A stretch of 64,000 bases of DNA, from NCBI GenBank assembly GCA_905215935.1, contig CAJMRY010000002.1, forward strand, positions 318,754 through 382,753, written 5' to 3'. This document shows, piece by piece, positions 55,271 through 64,000 of the stretch; within the stretch, counting starts at the first letter, position 1, and the number at the start of each line of letters is the position of its first letter. The DNA comes from an uncultured bacterium. GTDB lineage: Bacteria; Bacillota; Clostridia; TANB77; CAG-508. Both the position numbers and the translations under genes were made by a program. A model generated the notes under the pieces. It was not told the DNA's origin. It searched no databases and saw only the letters and a list, made by a program, of their open reading frames with translations.

Positions 55271-56254
55271 TTATTCACATTTTTTCTCACGCATCATTAA
55301 CATCTCTACTGCTTTTTCTGGTTTCAAATTTTTATATAATACATTATATACAGTTTCGACTATAGGCATCTCTATATTATATTTTTTAGAAAGTTCATAT
55401 GCAACTTCTATGTTATCTATACTTTCTATTGTCATGCCAATTTCTTTTTTTGCTTCCTCTACAGATAAACCTTTTCCTATCAATTTTCCTGCACTTCTGT
55501 TTCTACTATGTTCACTTAAACATGTAACTATTAAGTCTCCAAGTCCAGATAGTCCATAAAAAGTACTTTCATTTCCTCCCATTGCTAATCCTAGTCTTCT
55601 TATTTCAACCAACCCTCTAGTTATTAAGGCTGCAAAACTATTATCACCAAGTCCTATCTCAGCTGCTATTCCTGCACAAAAAGCAAGTATATTTTTAGCT
55701 CCAGCTCCTACTTCTACTCCTATAACATCGCAAGATGTATAAACTCTCATACAATTATTCATAAATAAATCTTGCACTTCTCTTTGTAATGATTTATCTT
55801 TTGATGCAATAACTATAGCTGTTGGAATTCCTCTTGCTACCTCCTCTGCATGACTTGGGCCAGAAAATATTCCTGTTTTTATATTTGGAAGCTCTTCATC
55901 CATTATTTGGCTTAGAGTTTTTAAAGTCTTGGATTCAAATCCTTTTGAACACATTACTACTGGTTGATTTTTTATATATGTTTTATATTGTTTAATAATA
56001 TTTCTTACAAATTTAGATGGTGTTACATGTAAAATAATATCTGTATCTCTTACTGCTTCTTCTATATTAGTGAAACAATCTATTCCATCTGGTAAATCAA
56101 CTCCTGGTAAAAATTTGCATTTTTTTTCATTATTAATTATACTAGCTTCTTCTTGATCAAAAGACCATACTTTTATTTTATTTCCCATTTTAGCCAAATG
56201 AATTGCTAAAGCTATTCCCCAACTACCACTTCCTATGATTGATATATTTTTCAT
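55271..56254 (-). CDS. gpsA: Glycerol-3-phosphate dehydrogenase (NAD(P)+)
   Basis: 327 residues. The Rossmann loop is ISIIGSGSWGIALAIHLA. GVEVGAGAKNILAFCAGIAAEIGLGDN and GLSGLGDLIVTCLSEHSRNRSAG are the substrate-binding blocks. It makes sn-glycerol 3-phosphate for membrane lipids. It directly follows plsY, the acyltransferase that uses its product, and der, in the conserved Firmicute order der-plsY-gpsA. Confidence 0.96.
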   Translation of the reverse strand: MKNISIIGSGSWGIALAIHLAKMGNKIKVWSFDQEEASIINNEKKCKFLPGVDLPDGIDCFTNIEEAVRDTDIILHVTPSKFVRNIIKQYKTYIKNQPVVMCSKGFESKTLKTLSQIMDEELPNIKTGIFSGPSHAEEVARGIPTAIVIASKDKSLQREVQDLFMNNCMRVYTSCDVIGVEVGAGAKNILAFCAGIAAEIGLGDNSFAALITRGLVEIRRLGLAMGGNESTFYGLSGLGDLIVTCLSEHSRNRSAGKLIGKGLSVEEAKKEIGMTIESIDNIEVAYELSKKYNIEMPIVETVYNVLYKNLKPEKAVEMLMMREKKCE

Positions 56255-56282
56255 AACAAAATTCCTCCATATTATCTCATGT

Positions 56283-56906
56283 TTATTTTTTAAAACTTAA
56301 TTTATTCTCATTTCCTTCTAAAATTCTTTTTAAATTTGATCTATGATTAAATACAACAAGTAATCCCAAAGCTATTCCTAATATAATATAATTACCTGAT
56401 GCTAAATAATTATCATGAATAAATATAGTTAATATCGGAAATAATACGGCTGCCATAATAGAACCTAAAGATACCATTTTTGTTAATATCATTAAACAAA
56501 GAGCAAAAACCAAACAAATTAAACCTATTTGCCAATTTGTTAATAGTATAACTCCTAAAGCTGTTGCAACACCTTTTCCACCTCTAAATTCAAAAAATAT
56601 TGGAAAAGTATGTCCAAATACCGCAAAAAATCCTGCAAGCTGTACTAAAATAGATTTATCTACTTCTTTTACAAAATATCCAACTACTAATGCTATTAAA
56701 ATTGAAACTACACCTTTTAATATATCGCAAATTAATGTTATAATTGCTGCCTTTTTTCCTACGCTTCTTAACATATTAGTAGTTCCCGCATTTCCACTAC
56801 CTTTTTCTCTTACATCAAATCCTGCAAACTTTCTACTAAAAATTACTGAAAAATTAATACTTCCTATTGCATATGCAATAATTGCTATAGCAATATATAC
56901 TGCCAT
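56283..56906 (-). CDS. plsY: Glycerol-3-phosphate acyltransferase PlsY
   Basis: 207 residues and five membrane helices. Conserved loops are IGSINFSVIFSRKFAGFDVREKGSGNAGTTNMLRSVG, GHTFPIFFEFRGGKGVATALG and FNHRSNLKRIL. It acylates glycerol 3-phosphate using acyl phosphate, the first step of phospholipid synthesis in Firmicutes. It lies between der and gpsA. Confidence 0.96.
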   Translation of the reverse strand: MAVYIAIAIIAYAIGSINFSVIFSRKFAGFDVREKGSGNAGTTNMLRSVGKKAAIITLICDILKGVVSILIALVVGYFVKEVDKSILVQLAGFFAVFGHTFPIFFEFRGGKGVATALGVILLTNWQIGLICLVFALCLMILTKMVSLGSIMAAVLFPILTIFIHDNYLASGNYIILGIALGLLVVFNHRSNLKRILEGNENKLSFKK

Positions 56907-56985
56907 AATACATACTTCCTTTCCTTTATCTAATTGTTTTTTTATTTTTTATCTAACTAGTTTTTAATTACTTTATAATAGTATT

Positions 56986-58315
56986 TTATATATCTTTTTC
57001 TCTCTTTTCTCTTACAATTATTCTTATTGGTGTACCAGTTAGTACAAATTCTTTTCTTAATTGATTTACCAAATATCTTTCATAAGAAAAGTGAAATAAC
57101 TTTTTATCATTAACAAATACTACAAATGTTGGAGGTTTTGTTCCACCTTGAGTCATATAGTATATCTTTAATCTTTTGCCTTTATCTGTTGGTGGTTGTA
57201 CAATTGCTATTGCTTCATTTAACACTTGGTTTAGTACTGCTGTTGGAATTCTCATAGCATTTTGATTTGCAACTGTATTTATTAGTTCATATAACTTATT
57301 TACTCTTTGTCCTGTTTTAGCAGATATGAATATTATTGGAGCATAAGATAAATAAGATAGTTTTTGATATATATCTTTTTTATATTTTTCTAGTGTTCCA
57401 TTTTCCTTTTCATATTCATCCCATTTATTTACTGCAATTATAATACCTTTTCCTGCTTCATGAGCTTCTCCAGCAATTTTAACGTCTTGTTCTGTTACCC
57501 CTTCATTTGCATCTATCATTAAGATACATACATCTGCTCTTTCTACTGCTAAAAGTGATCTCATAACACTATACTTTTCTAAGTTTTCTGTTACTTTATT
57601 TTTTCTTCTAATTCCTGCTGTATCTATGAATACATATTTGCCAAATTCGTTTTCAAAAGAAGAATCTATTGCATCTCTTGTAGTTCCTGCAATATTACTA
57701 ACAATTACTCTATTTTCTCCTAAAATTTTATTTACTAAAGAAGATTTTCCAACATTTGGTTTACCAATAAGTGCTACTTTTATAATAGTATCATCATCTT
57801 CTTCTAAATTATTCTCTGGAAAATGTTCGTATATTGCATCTAAAACATCTCCAATTCCAATAGCATTTACAGATGATACTGCATGCGGTGTGCCTATTCC
57901 TAGATTATAAAATTCGTAGATGTCATCAGTTACTTTTCCAAAATTATCTGCTTTATTACATACAAGTACAATAGGCTTTTTAGATTTTTTTAGCATTAAT
58001 GCAATTTCTTTATCTGCCTCTGTTATTCCTTGCTTTATATCTGTTACAAAAACTATAACATCTGCTATATCTATTGCAATATCTGCTTGATCTCTCATTT
58101 GAGAAACAATTATATCTTCTGATTCTGGCTCAATTCCGTCCTGTATCTATTATAGTAAAATTTCTTCCTCTCCAATTACTCTGGGCATATATTCTGTCTC
58201 TTGTAACTCCTGGTGTATCTTCTACAATTGATATTCTTTTTCCTACTATATAGTTAAAAAATGTCGATTTTCCAACATTTGGTCTTCCTACAATTGCTAC
58301 TGTTGGTTTTCCCAT
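56986..58315 (-). CDS. der: Ribosome biogenesis GTPase Der, split by a +1 shift at CGG
   Basis: Der (EngA) is an essential double GTPase for 50S assembly. GTPase 1 begins VAIVGRPNVGKSTFFNYI and reaches FTIIDTG, where GGA CGG A intervenes. Skipping C58138 gives DTGGIEPESEDIIVSQMRDQ, the invariant G3 motif. Then NKAD, and GTPase 2 with ALIGKPNVGKSSLVNKIL, DTAGIRRKNKV and NKWDEY follow, with the KH-like end. The joined length is 442 residues, as expected. Unshifted, only 61 residues would be made. This is perhaps the clearest case, since the gene cannot be dispensable and the motif is invariant. Confidence 0.96.
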
Positions 58316-58521
58316 ATTTCACCTCTTCTATATTTATATATTAATTTATATTTTTGCTTAATTTTTCTTTTAGTTCCTTAGTATTATATCATATTTATTC
58401 CATATTAAAAGCCTTTTTAATGTTTATAATAAAAAATTTACAACTACTATTCAAACTAAAATTAAAAAATATGTATAATTAGTTTGAATAGTAACTATTT
58501 AAAATTTATTCATGCTCTATA

Positions 58522-59190
58522 TTATTGTCTTTTTCTTGATTTATTTGTGCTCCGTGTTAAAATTGCATCTTTAACAATTCTATTTAAATAACTAAAATTA
58601 GAATATTCTCCTTGTGAAGCCCAAACCAGTGCTCCTCTAACATATCCAAAATTTTGAAGTAATATATCGCTATTAAATTCAAATCCTTTTTCTTTTGCAT
58701 ATCTCATTGCATATGCAACTATAGTTCTTGTATTTCCGTCTCTAAAAGGATGAGTTTTCCAAAGTCCTGCTATTAGTTTATTAAAAGCACTAACTTTTTC
58801 ATCGATGTTTTTATTACTCCAATGCTCTTTTTGTAATCTGTCTATAATCTTGTTTAAATCCGAATGTATATTATTTGGATGTGAATATCTAACAGAATCT
58901 CCCCCTAATATTTTCTCTTCTTTTTGCATTGGTACAGTTCTAAAATTTCCAGCCCAATCAAATACATCTCCTAAAATGTATTTATGAAGTCTTTGTATAT
59001 ATTCAAGACCAAAATCTCCTGGATCTACATCTCTATCTACAGTAAATAATTTTACAAAAGATATATTTGCTTCTGCTTGTCTTAATTTTTCATAATCTGT
59101 TATTCCTAATTTATTTATTAATGTACCATTTTTATATACATATGGGTCTTTTTTATATAAATCTTTTAAACTTGTTTTTTTTAAATCCAT
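58522..59190 (-). CDS. Fic/DOC-family AMP-transferase toxin
   Basis: 222 residues. The Fic core HPFRDGNTRT starts at His147 and is complete, so AMP transfer to a target protein is expected. The start overlaps the antitoxin stop by one base (TAATG). The frame contains ACA CGG A at 58556-58551, near the C-end. Unshifted, it ends LTRSTNKSRKRQ at 58522. With a shift at C58554 it ends LTGAQINQEKDNNIEHE at 58506 (227 residues). Neither tail is conserved enough to decide. It is a class I Fic, paired with a separate antitoxin. Confidence 0.88.
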   Translation of the reverse strand: MDLKKTSLKDLYKKDPYVYKNGTLINKLGITDYEKLRQAEANISFVKLFTVDRDVDPGDFGLEYIQRLHKYILGDVFDWAGNFRTVPMQKEEKILGGDSVRYSHPNNIHSDLNKIIDRLQKEHWSNKNIDEKVSAFNKLIAGLWKTHPFRDGNTRTIVAYAMRYAKEKGFEFNSDILLQNFGYVRGALVWASQGEYSNFSYLNRIVKDAILTRSTNKSRKRQ

Positions 59191-59399
59191 TAATTGTCTT
59201 CATCCTTCTTTATTTTATATTTTTGCAATATCATTTTTTGTATTTCATCTAACTCTATTTTTCCATCTATATATTCTTTTGCAATACTTAATACATCATC
59301 ACTTGGCATTTTGTCTCCTAACAAAGATATACCTAATGCCTTTTTTATTATTTCCTTTCTTTCTTCTTTAGTTGTTTGTGATATCAAAAGTTTATTCAT
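59190..59399 (-). CDS. VbhA-like antitoxin of the Fic toxin
   Basis: 69 residues from ATG 59399 behind AGAGGG. The in-frame ATG at 59438 has no ribosome binding site and overlaps a TATAAT box. IIKKALGISLLGDKMPSDDVLSIAKEYIDGKIELDEIQ resembles VbhA-type antitoxins (PF18495), which insert a Glu into the Fic active site. It lies immediately upstream of fic and overlaps it by one base. Confidence 0.8.
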   Translation of the reverse strand: MNKLLISQTTKEERKEIIKKALGISLLGDKMPSDDVLSIAKEYIDGKIELDEIQKMILQKYKIKKDEDN

Positions 59400-59499
59400 T
59401 TTTTTAGTTACCCTCTTTTCTTTAAAGTTTATAACCATTATACTTTTATTTTTTCATTTTAGCAACATATTTATTCTCCAACCAATATAGTTTAATGTT

Positions 59500-59552
59500 G
59501 GCTCTAATTTAACATAAAGCAAAAATAATTCTGCATGTGTCAACTTATTATG
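59500..59552. repeat. 54-base repeat, copy B
   Basis: Starts GGCTCTAATTTAACATAAAG and ends GTCAACTTATTATG; partner of 52381-52434. It lies between the Fic operon and rpmF. Confidence 0.65.
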
Positions 59553-59567
59553 TTTTTCTTTAACTAA

Positions 59568-59592
59568 AAAAAACAGCATTTTTTGCTGCCTT
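59568..59592 (-). terminator. Terminator after rpmF
   Basis: On the minus strand GGCAGC, an A-rich loop and GCTG are followed by TTTTTTTT. Confidence 0.7.
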
Positions 59593-59610
59593 TCTTTTAG
59601 TATTATTTAA

Positions 59611-59793
59611 TTAAGCCTCTTTTTTTGCTACCACTTGTTTTCCATTATAATATCCGCAACTTGGACAAACTCTATGTTGCATCATTTTTTCATGACAATG
59701 TGGACAATCAACTAAGTTTTGATTTTCTAATTTCCATGTTGATCTTTTTAAATGTGTTCTTGCTTTTGACCATCTTCTTTTTGGTTGTGCCAT
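59611..59793 (-). CDS. rpmF: Ribosomal protein L32
   Basis: 60 residues: MAQPKRRWSKARTHLKRSTW, then a zinc ribbon CPHCHEKMMQHRVCPSCGYY and a basic end. This is the zinc-binding (C+) form. Size and sequence are standard for L32. A DUF177 gene often precedes rpmF, but here a gene-free stretch of about 380 bases lies upstream (59794-60177). That stretch contains only the inverted repeat at 60029 and a likely promoter. Confidence 0.96.
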   Translation of the reverse strand: MAQPKRRWSKARTHLKRSTWKLENQNLVDCPHCHEKMMQHRVCPSCGYYNGKQVVAKKEA

Positions 59794-60028
59794 CTCTTAT
59801 TCCCTCCCTTTGCATCTATGTATAGAATTATGTATATATTCTAATATTTAACTTATTTTTAATGTCACTTTAAAAGTATACTAGTTTTTTTCATTTTTGT
59901 CAATAGTTAGAAAAGCAATTATTTAACAAAATAGTTATACTAAGAATCTTAGAATAATGCTCAAATTAAAACTAATAATTAAATTCATATTGTTTTTATA
60001 AGCTTGTTTTTGATATCTTATTATATCA

Positions 60029-60101
60029 AGAAAAAGTAACTTTATTTTAAATATTTTTTTCTTTTTATAACTATCTTAAAATTCTAAAGTTACTTTTTCT
60101 A
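60029..60101. terminator. Inverted repeat downstream of the surface-protein gene
   Basis: AGAAAAAGTAACTTTA pairs with TAAAGTTACTTTTTCT around a 40-base AT-rich centre. It is placed to end the minus-strand surface-protein transcript. Confidence 0.6.
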
Positions 60102-60177
60102 TATTAAATTATTTCATTGAAACAATATATACTTTTTGAAGATTTGTTATATTAGATATCATATATTTTGTTAATTA

Positions 60178-63100
60178 TTAAAGTACATAACGTTTTATTG
60201 CAAAAATCCCTCCTGCTAATATTGTAAGTATTGATATTCCAAGTACTATATATACTGGTTCTTCTCCTGTTGTAACTGTTAGCATTACAGGTGCATCATC
60301 TATATCATCTTCTCCTGGTACTTTGTTATTTGGTGTAGAATCTATATCTGGTGCTCCATATTCATTATAATCTTTACTTATTTCTGCTACATTTACTTTT
60401 AAGCCCATGTTGTCTTCTCTATTTATCCATGTTAATAAAATACTAACTTCTTTAGTTTCTCCTGGTTGTAATAATGTATCTTTTAACTGATCTGTTACTA
60501 CTTTTCCTTCTACTTCTTCCCATAATGGATTATCTTCTTTTACAAATTTTAATCCTTCTGGTATATAGTCTGATATTTCTTTTGCATATCCTGCAATTTT
60601 CCCTTGATTTTCAATTCTTATTTTGTATTCAAATTTTACTGTTACTTTATTAATATCTGATTTCTTTAAATCTACTTTTACTACTGCTTCTGGATCATCT
60701 TCTGCTTTATGTCCTGTTTCGTGGATAGTTTCTACTCCATTTTCTGTAACTATTGCTTTTGTTACCCATTTTCTTAAAGCTAAATCAAAATATTGTATTT
60801 TTATTTTTTCTATATCTTGATCATCTTCTCCATCTATCCATTCATTTGGTGTGGAATCTTTATCTGTGACTTCATTTCCATCTTCATCGCTATCATCAGA
60901 AATTTGTGCTTTATTAATTATTATTTCTTCTGATTTATCTGGCATATTTACTTTAAATGATACTTTTACTTCTTTGTAATCTGGTTCTTTTATACTTCCT
61001 GCTTCATATGCTTTTTCATCAAATGGTTTTAATAAATTTGATCCTTCTGTTTTTTCTTGTTCTTTTGATAAATAATCTGTTGTTATATATTTTGCTTCTG
61101 CTACATTATCTGTTTCTTTTCCATATTTATCAAGCATTAACCATCTATATTCTTTATTTAACTCATCATCTGGTAAGAACTCTAAACCATTTGGTATATC
61201 ATCCTTAATTTCTTTTGCATATCCTGCTACTTCACCTTCATTATATACTCTTAAAGTATAAGTAACTATATTGCTATTTGCCACTAATACTGGTTCTTTA
61301 TCATGATTATAAATATAATTTCCTTTTTCGTCTATTTCAAATACTGGCATTCTACTTGTTACTTCTTTATCATTTACACCTGTAATAAATTTTCTTAATG
61401 CCAAATCAAATTCGCCTTTTGGTGTATTTGCAATTGATTTCATATTTTCTATTTCTGTAAGTGTTGTTTGTTTACTTACCTCTACTTCAATTATGTCTTC
61501 ACATTTATTAAATCCTTCTGGTGCTTCTGTTTCTACTATATAATATGTTTTCTTTGCTTTTTCATAGTCATAACTATATGTTCCATCTGATTTTTTGTTT
61601 TCTTCACTTGCAATCGCATCTCCACCAAATTCTAATCCTGTAAATGTTGCTATACCTTTATTATTTGATATTTCTTCTATATCTTTTCCATTTACACCTT
61701 TTACAAATATTCCTTTTTCTGCATTTTCTTTACTTGTTGCTATTTTGAATTTTGCTCCTTCTAGCGCTATTTTTGTTTTTTCATTATATTTATATACTGC
61801 TACTGCTCCTGTATGTACTTCTGGTTCCTCTGATTTTTTCTCTTCTTCTTTTCCACTTCCATTATCATATATTAATGTTGCTTGATTTGGTATTTCTTGA
61901 TTTAATGCTTTAATATTTCCTTGTTCATCTTTTGCAAATGTTGTTTTAAATCTAATTTCTATTATTGATTCTTCTTGTAAATTTCTTCCTGCTACAAAAT
62001 CTCCTTCTATAAAAGATATTTTTAAAGTTCTTGTTTCTTTATTGTATGTTGCTTGATAATCTGTATCTTTTACTAATTGTTTATCTCCTATTTTTACTAT
62101 TACTTTTTGAATTCCTTTTTCTTCGTCAAATACCAATCTTTCATCTATTGTATCTGTCACTATGTATTTATTAAATTTGCTTATTCCTGTTGGTATAGTT
62201 GTCCTAATTACCCAATCGTGTTCTTCATCTCCATTATATCCTGAATCTTGATTTAATATATCTTTTATACCTTTATGTATTTCTGGTGTTCCTGGTGGAG
62301 TCTCTTTTTGTTCTATAATTACTTTTTCAAAATCATCATCATCTTCTTGTCCTGGTACATATTCTTTTGAAATTTCATCATCTTTATAATTTGGTAAATC
62401 TTCATCATTTGGTAATTTTACTTGTTCTTTAGAATCTCTATCAATTACTTCTTCCCCATCTTTTCCTACATATTTTGTAATTTCAGCTATATTGGTTAAT
62501 TTTTCGTTTTCTGATACAGAATCTTTGACTTTACATTTTATTTGAATATCTTTATAAGATAAGTTTCCTGTATTTTTATCAAATGCTGATATTATATTTT
62601 CTTTTTCGTTTCTTTCTTTTGATAAGTATGTAGTTTTTATTGTTCTTAAAGATTTATCATTTTCATCTATTATCCAACCATAATTTGAATTAAATTCATC
62701 ATTAACGAATTCTAATCCTTCTGGTAAATGGTCTACAACTTCTTGTGCATATCCTGCTATATCTCCTTCATTATAAACTCTTAGAGTATATATAATTGTA
62801 TCCCCTATTTTTACTTTTATTGGATTTTTTGAATGTGGATAAACAGCTGTTGTACTAGTTTCATCTTTAAGCTTATCTACATTTGGATTTGGTATTCTAT
62901 TTTCTAATTCTATAACACTTTCATTACCATCATTTGAAATTACTTTTGTAATATATTTTCTTAATGCCAAATCAAATTCACCTATTGGTGTATTTGCAAT
63001 TGATTTCATATTTTTTATTTCTGTAAGTGTTGTTTGTTTACTTACCTCTACTTCAATTATGTCTTCACATTTATTAAATCCTTCTGGTGCTTCTGTTTCT

Positions 63101-64000
63101 ACTATATAATATGTTTTCTTTGCTTTTTCATAGTCATAACTATATGTTCCATCTGATTTTTTGTTTTCTTCACTTGCAATCGCATCTCCACCAAATTCTA
63201 ATCCTGTAAATGTTGCTATACCTTTATTATTTGATATTTCTTCTATATCTTTTCCATTTACACCTTTTACAAATATTCCTTTTTCTGCATTTTCTTTACT
63301 TGTTGCTATTTTGAATTTTGCTCCTTCTAGCGCTATTTTTGTTTTTTCATTATATTTATATACTGCTACTGCTCCTGTATGTACTTCTGGTTCCTCTGAT
63401 TTTTTCTCTTCTTCTTTTCCACTTCCATTATCATATATTAATGTTGCTTGATTTGGTATTTCTTGATTTAATGCTTTAATATTTCCTTGTTCATCTTTTG
63501 CAAATGTTGTTTTAAATCTAATTTCTATTATTGATTCTTCTTGTAAATTTCTTCCTGCTACAAAATCTCCTTCTATAAAAGATATTTTTAAAGTTCTTGT
63601 TTCTTTATTGTATGTTGCTTGATAATCTGTATCTTTTACTAATTGTTTATCTCCTATTTTTACTATTACTTTTTGAATTCCTTTTTCTTCGTCAAATACC
63701 AATCTTTCATCTATTGTATCTGTCACTATGTATTTATTAAATTTGCTTATTCCTGTTGGTATGGTTGTCTGAATTACCCAATCGTGTTCTTCGTCTCCAT
63801 TGTATCCTGAATCTTGATTTAATATATCTTTTACACCTTTATGTATTTCTGGTGTTCCTGGTGGTGTTTCATTTGGTTCAACAAGTATTCTTTCAAAATC
63901 ATCATCGTCTTGCTCACCTTTATAATTCTTATTATTTTCTTTATCTTGTGGTTTTACATTGTTTTCGTAATATTCATCAATATTTTTAATATTATCTTTC
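60178..64000 (-). CDS. Giant DUF11/Cna-B surface protein, 5' end outside the window
   Basis: At least 1274 residues; the frame stays open to the window edge, so the start is missing. Alternating modules are seen. Cna-B/SpaA-like domains (GAVAVYKYNEKTKIALEGAKFKIA, YIVETEAPEGF) may form internal isopeptide bonds. DUF11-type domains (FDLALRKYITKV, YTLRVYNEGDIAGYAQEV) also occur, with acidic linkers (PGQEDDDDFE). The C-end is TTGEEP then a membrane helix and RYVL, without an LPXTG sorting signal. An internal near-identical duplication has a 1566-base period. It is probably an adhesin or S-layer-like stalk. Confidence 0.88.
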   Translation of the reverse strand, partial: KDNIKNIDEYYENNVKPQDKENNKNYKGEQDDDDFERILVEPNETPPGTPEIHKGVKDILNQDSGYNGDEEHDWVIQTTIPTGISKFNKYIVTDTIDERLVFDEEKGIQKVIVKIGDKQLVKDTDYQATYNKETRTLKISFIEGDFVAGRNLQEESIIEIRFKTTFAKDEQGNIKALNQEIPNQATLIYDNGSGKEEEKKSEEPEVHTGAVAVYKYNEKTKIALEGAKFKIATSKENAEKGIFVKGVNGKDIEEISNNKGIATFTGLEFGGDAIASEENKKSDGTYSYDYEKAKKTYYIVETEAPEGFNKCEDIIEVEVSKQTTLTEIKNMKSIANTPIGEFDLALRKYITKVISNDGNESVIELENRIPNPNVDKLKDETSTTAVYPHSKNPIKVKIGDTIIYTLRVYNEGDIAGYAQEVVDHLPEGLEFVNDEFNSNYGWIIDENDKSLRTIKTTYLSKERNEKENIISAFDKNTGNLSYKDIQIKCKVKDSVSENEKLTNIAEITKYVGKDGEEVIDRDSKEQVKLPNDEDLPNYKDDEISKEYVPGQEDDDDFEKVIIEQKETPPGTPEIHKGIKDILNQDSGYNGDEEHDWVIRTTIPTGISKFNKYIVTDTIDERLVFDEEKGIQKVIVKIGDKQLVKDTDYQATYNKETRTLKISFIEGDFVAGRNLQEESIIEIRFKTTFAKDEQGNIKALNQEIPNQATLIYDNGSGKEEEKKSEEPEVHTGAVAVYKYNEKTKIALEGAKFKIATSKENAEKGIFVKGVNGKDIEEISNNKGIATFTGLEFGGDAIASEENKKSDGTYSYDYEKAKKTYYIVETEAPEGFNKCEDIIEVEVSKQTTLTEIENMKSIANTPKGEFDLALRKFITGVNDKEVTSRMPVFEIDEKGNYIYNHDKEPVLVANSNIVTYTLRVYNEGEVAGYAKEIKDDIPNGLEFLPDDELNKEYRWLMLDKYGKETDNVAEAKYITTDYLSKEQEKTEGSNLLKPFDEKAYEAGSIKEPDYKEVKVSFKVNMPDKSEEIIINKAQISDDSDEDGNEVTDKDSTPNEWIDGEDDQDIEKIKIQYFDLALRKWVTKAIVTENGVETIHETGHKAEDDPEAVVKVDLKKSDINKVTVKFEYKIRIENQGKIAGYAKEISDYIPEGLKFVKEDNPLWEEVEGKVVTDQLKDTLLQPGETKEVSILLTWINREDNMGLKVNVAEISKDYNEYGAPDIDSTPNNKVPGEDDIDDAPVMLTVTTGEEPVYIVLGISILTILAGGIFAIKRYVL
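61397..62305. repeat. Internal direct repeat of the surface-protein gene, copy 1
   Basis: About 900 bases nearly identical to 62963-63871, offset 1566 bases. It includes a whole Cna-B-like module and the DTIDERLVFDEEKG segment. Differences are few, for example SIANTPKGEF against SIANTPIGEF. Confidence 0.9.
62963..63871. repeat. Internal direct repeat of the surface-protein gene, copy 2
   Basis: Partner of 61397-62305. The regions between copies are diverged DUF11 modules, so the duplicated unit is about 1.57 kb with one half homogenised. Confidence 0.9.

Noticed and set aside
6584..58138. Random sequencing or assembly indels as the cause of the CGG breaks
   Set aside because: All 14 insertions are the same base before an in-frame GGN codon; random or motif-driven errors would hit other phases and other bases. 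Read data are still needed for proof.
60957..63989. Hydrophobic plus-strand ORFs opposite the surface protein
   Set aside because: They are antisense shadows of the repeated minus-strand gene, identical in both repeat copies.
1..64000. tRNA genes that could explain CGG decoding
   Set aside because: I recognised no tRNA gene in the window, so presence or absence of tRNA-Arg(CCG) cannot be judged here.

Overview
This is a very AT-rich window from a spore-forming Clostridia-type Firmicute. The evidence is AGA-dominated arginine use, strong GGAGG ribosome binding sites, and sporulation or germination genes (yabP, yabQ, dpaB, cwlJ, gerQ). It also carries Firmicute gene blocks such as gpsA-plsY-der and pta-ackA. 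It is probably an uncultured gut lineage, which is inference.

Most important observation: eight otherwise intact genes, several of them essential, are split by +1 frameshifts. They are an AI-2E-type permease, prfB, aspartokinase, xerC, a second ackA, rluA, der and dtd. In all 14 cases the break is an in-frame CGG followed by A, T or C. Skipping the C and reading GGN as glycine restores the conserved protein each time (for example HPGAGGTES in RF2, DTGGI in Der, DTSGI in RluA). I found CGG read in frame as arginine only in three apparently foreign or orphan genes, plus one ambiguous site near the end of a Fic gene. CGG out of frame is common and harmless. The window therefore looks like a genome in which CGG is not an arginine codon but a signal for +1 frameshifting, or a four-base CGGN glycine codon.

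Layout. 1-8.5 kb: uvrA, murD, a Pro/Gly-rich protein, a Cys-rich CBS protein, the permease and a small MITE-like element. 8.8-25 kb: secA, a decayed RhuM fragment, a methyltransferase, an ECF sigma/anti-sigma pair, a two-component system, a Mur ligase behind a sequestered ribosome binding site, prfB, aspartokinase, yabP-yabQ-divIC and rho. 25-32.5 kb: accessory DNA with dispersed repeats, an IspD-like remnant, a type III (ToxIN/AbiQ) toxin-antitoxin locus with a broken toxin, two SDR genes, a foreign glucosaminidase, xerC, a DUF4143 ATPase remnant and an orphan small gene.

32.6-47.5 kb: a YneA-like LysM gene with a LexA-like operator, dpaB, a MecA-type PBP, an RsiV-like anti-sigma factor beside a sigma gene with an in-frame TAA, ackA, ackA2, pta, the gerQ-cwlJ germination pair, dCMP deaminase and a pentapeptide-repeat protein. 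47.8-60 kb: rluA, rnpB, a PstS-like protein with a large partner, a lipoprotein, dtd, gpsA-plsY-der, a Fic toxin with its antitoxin, and rpmF. 60-64 kb: the 3' part of a giant DUF11/Cna-B surface protein with a near-identical internal duplication, running off the window.
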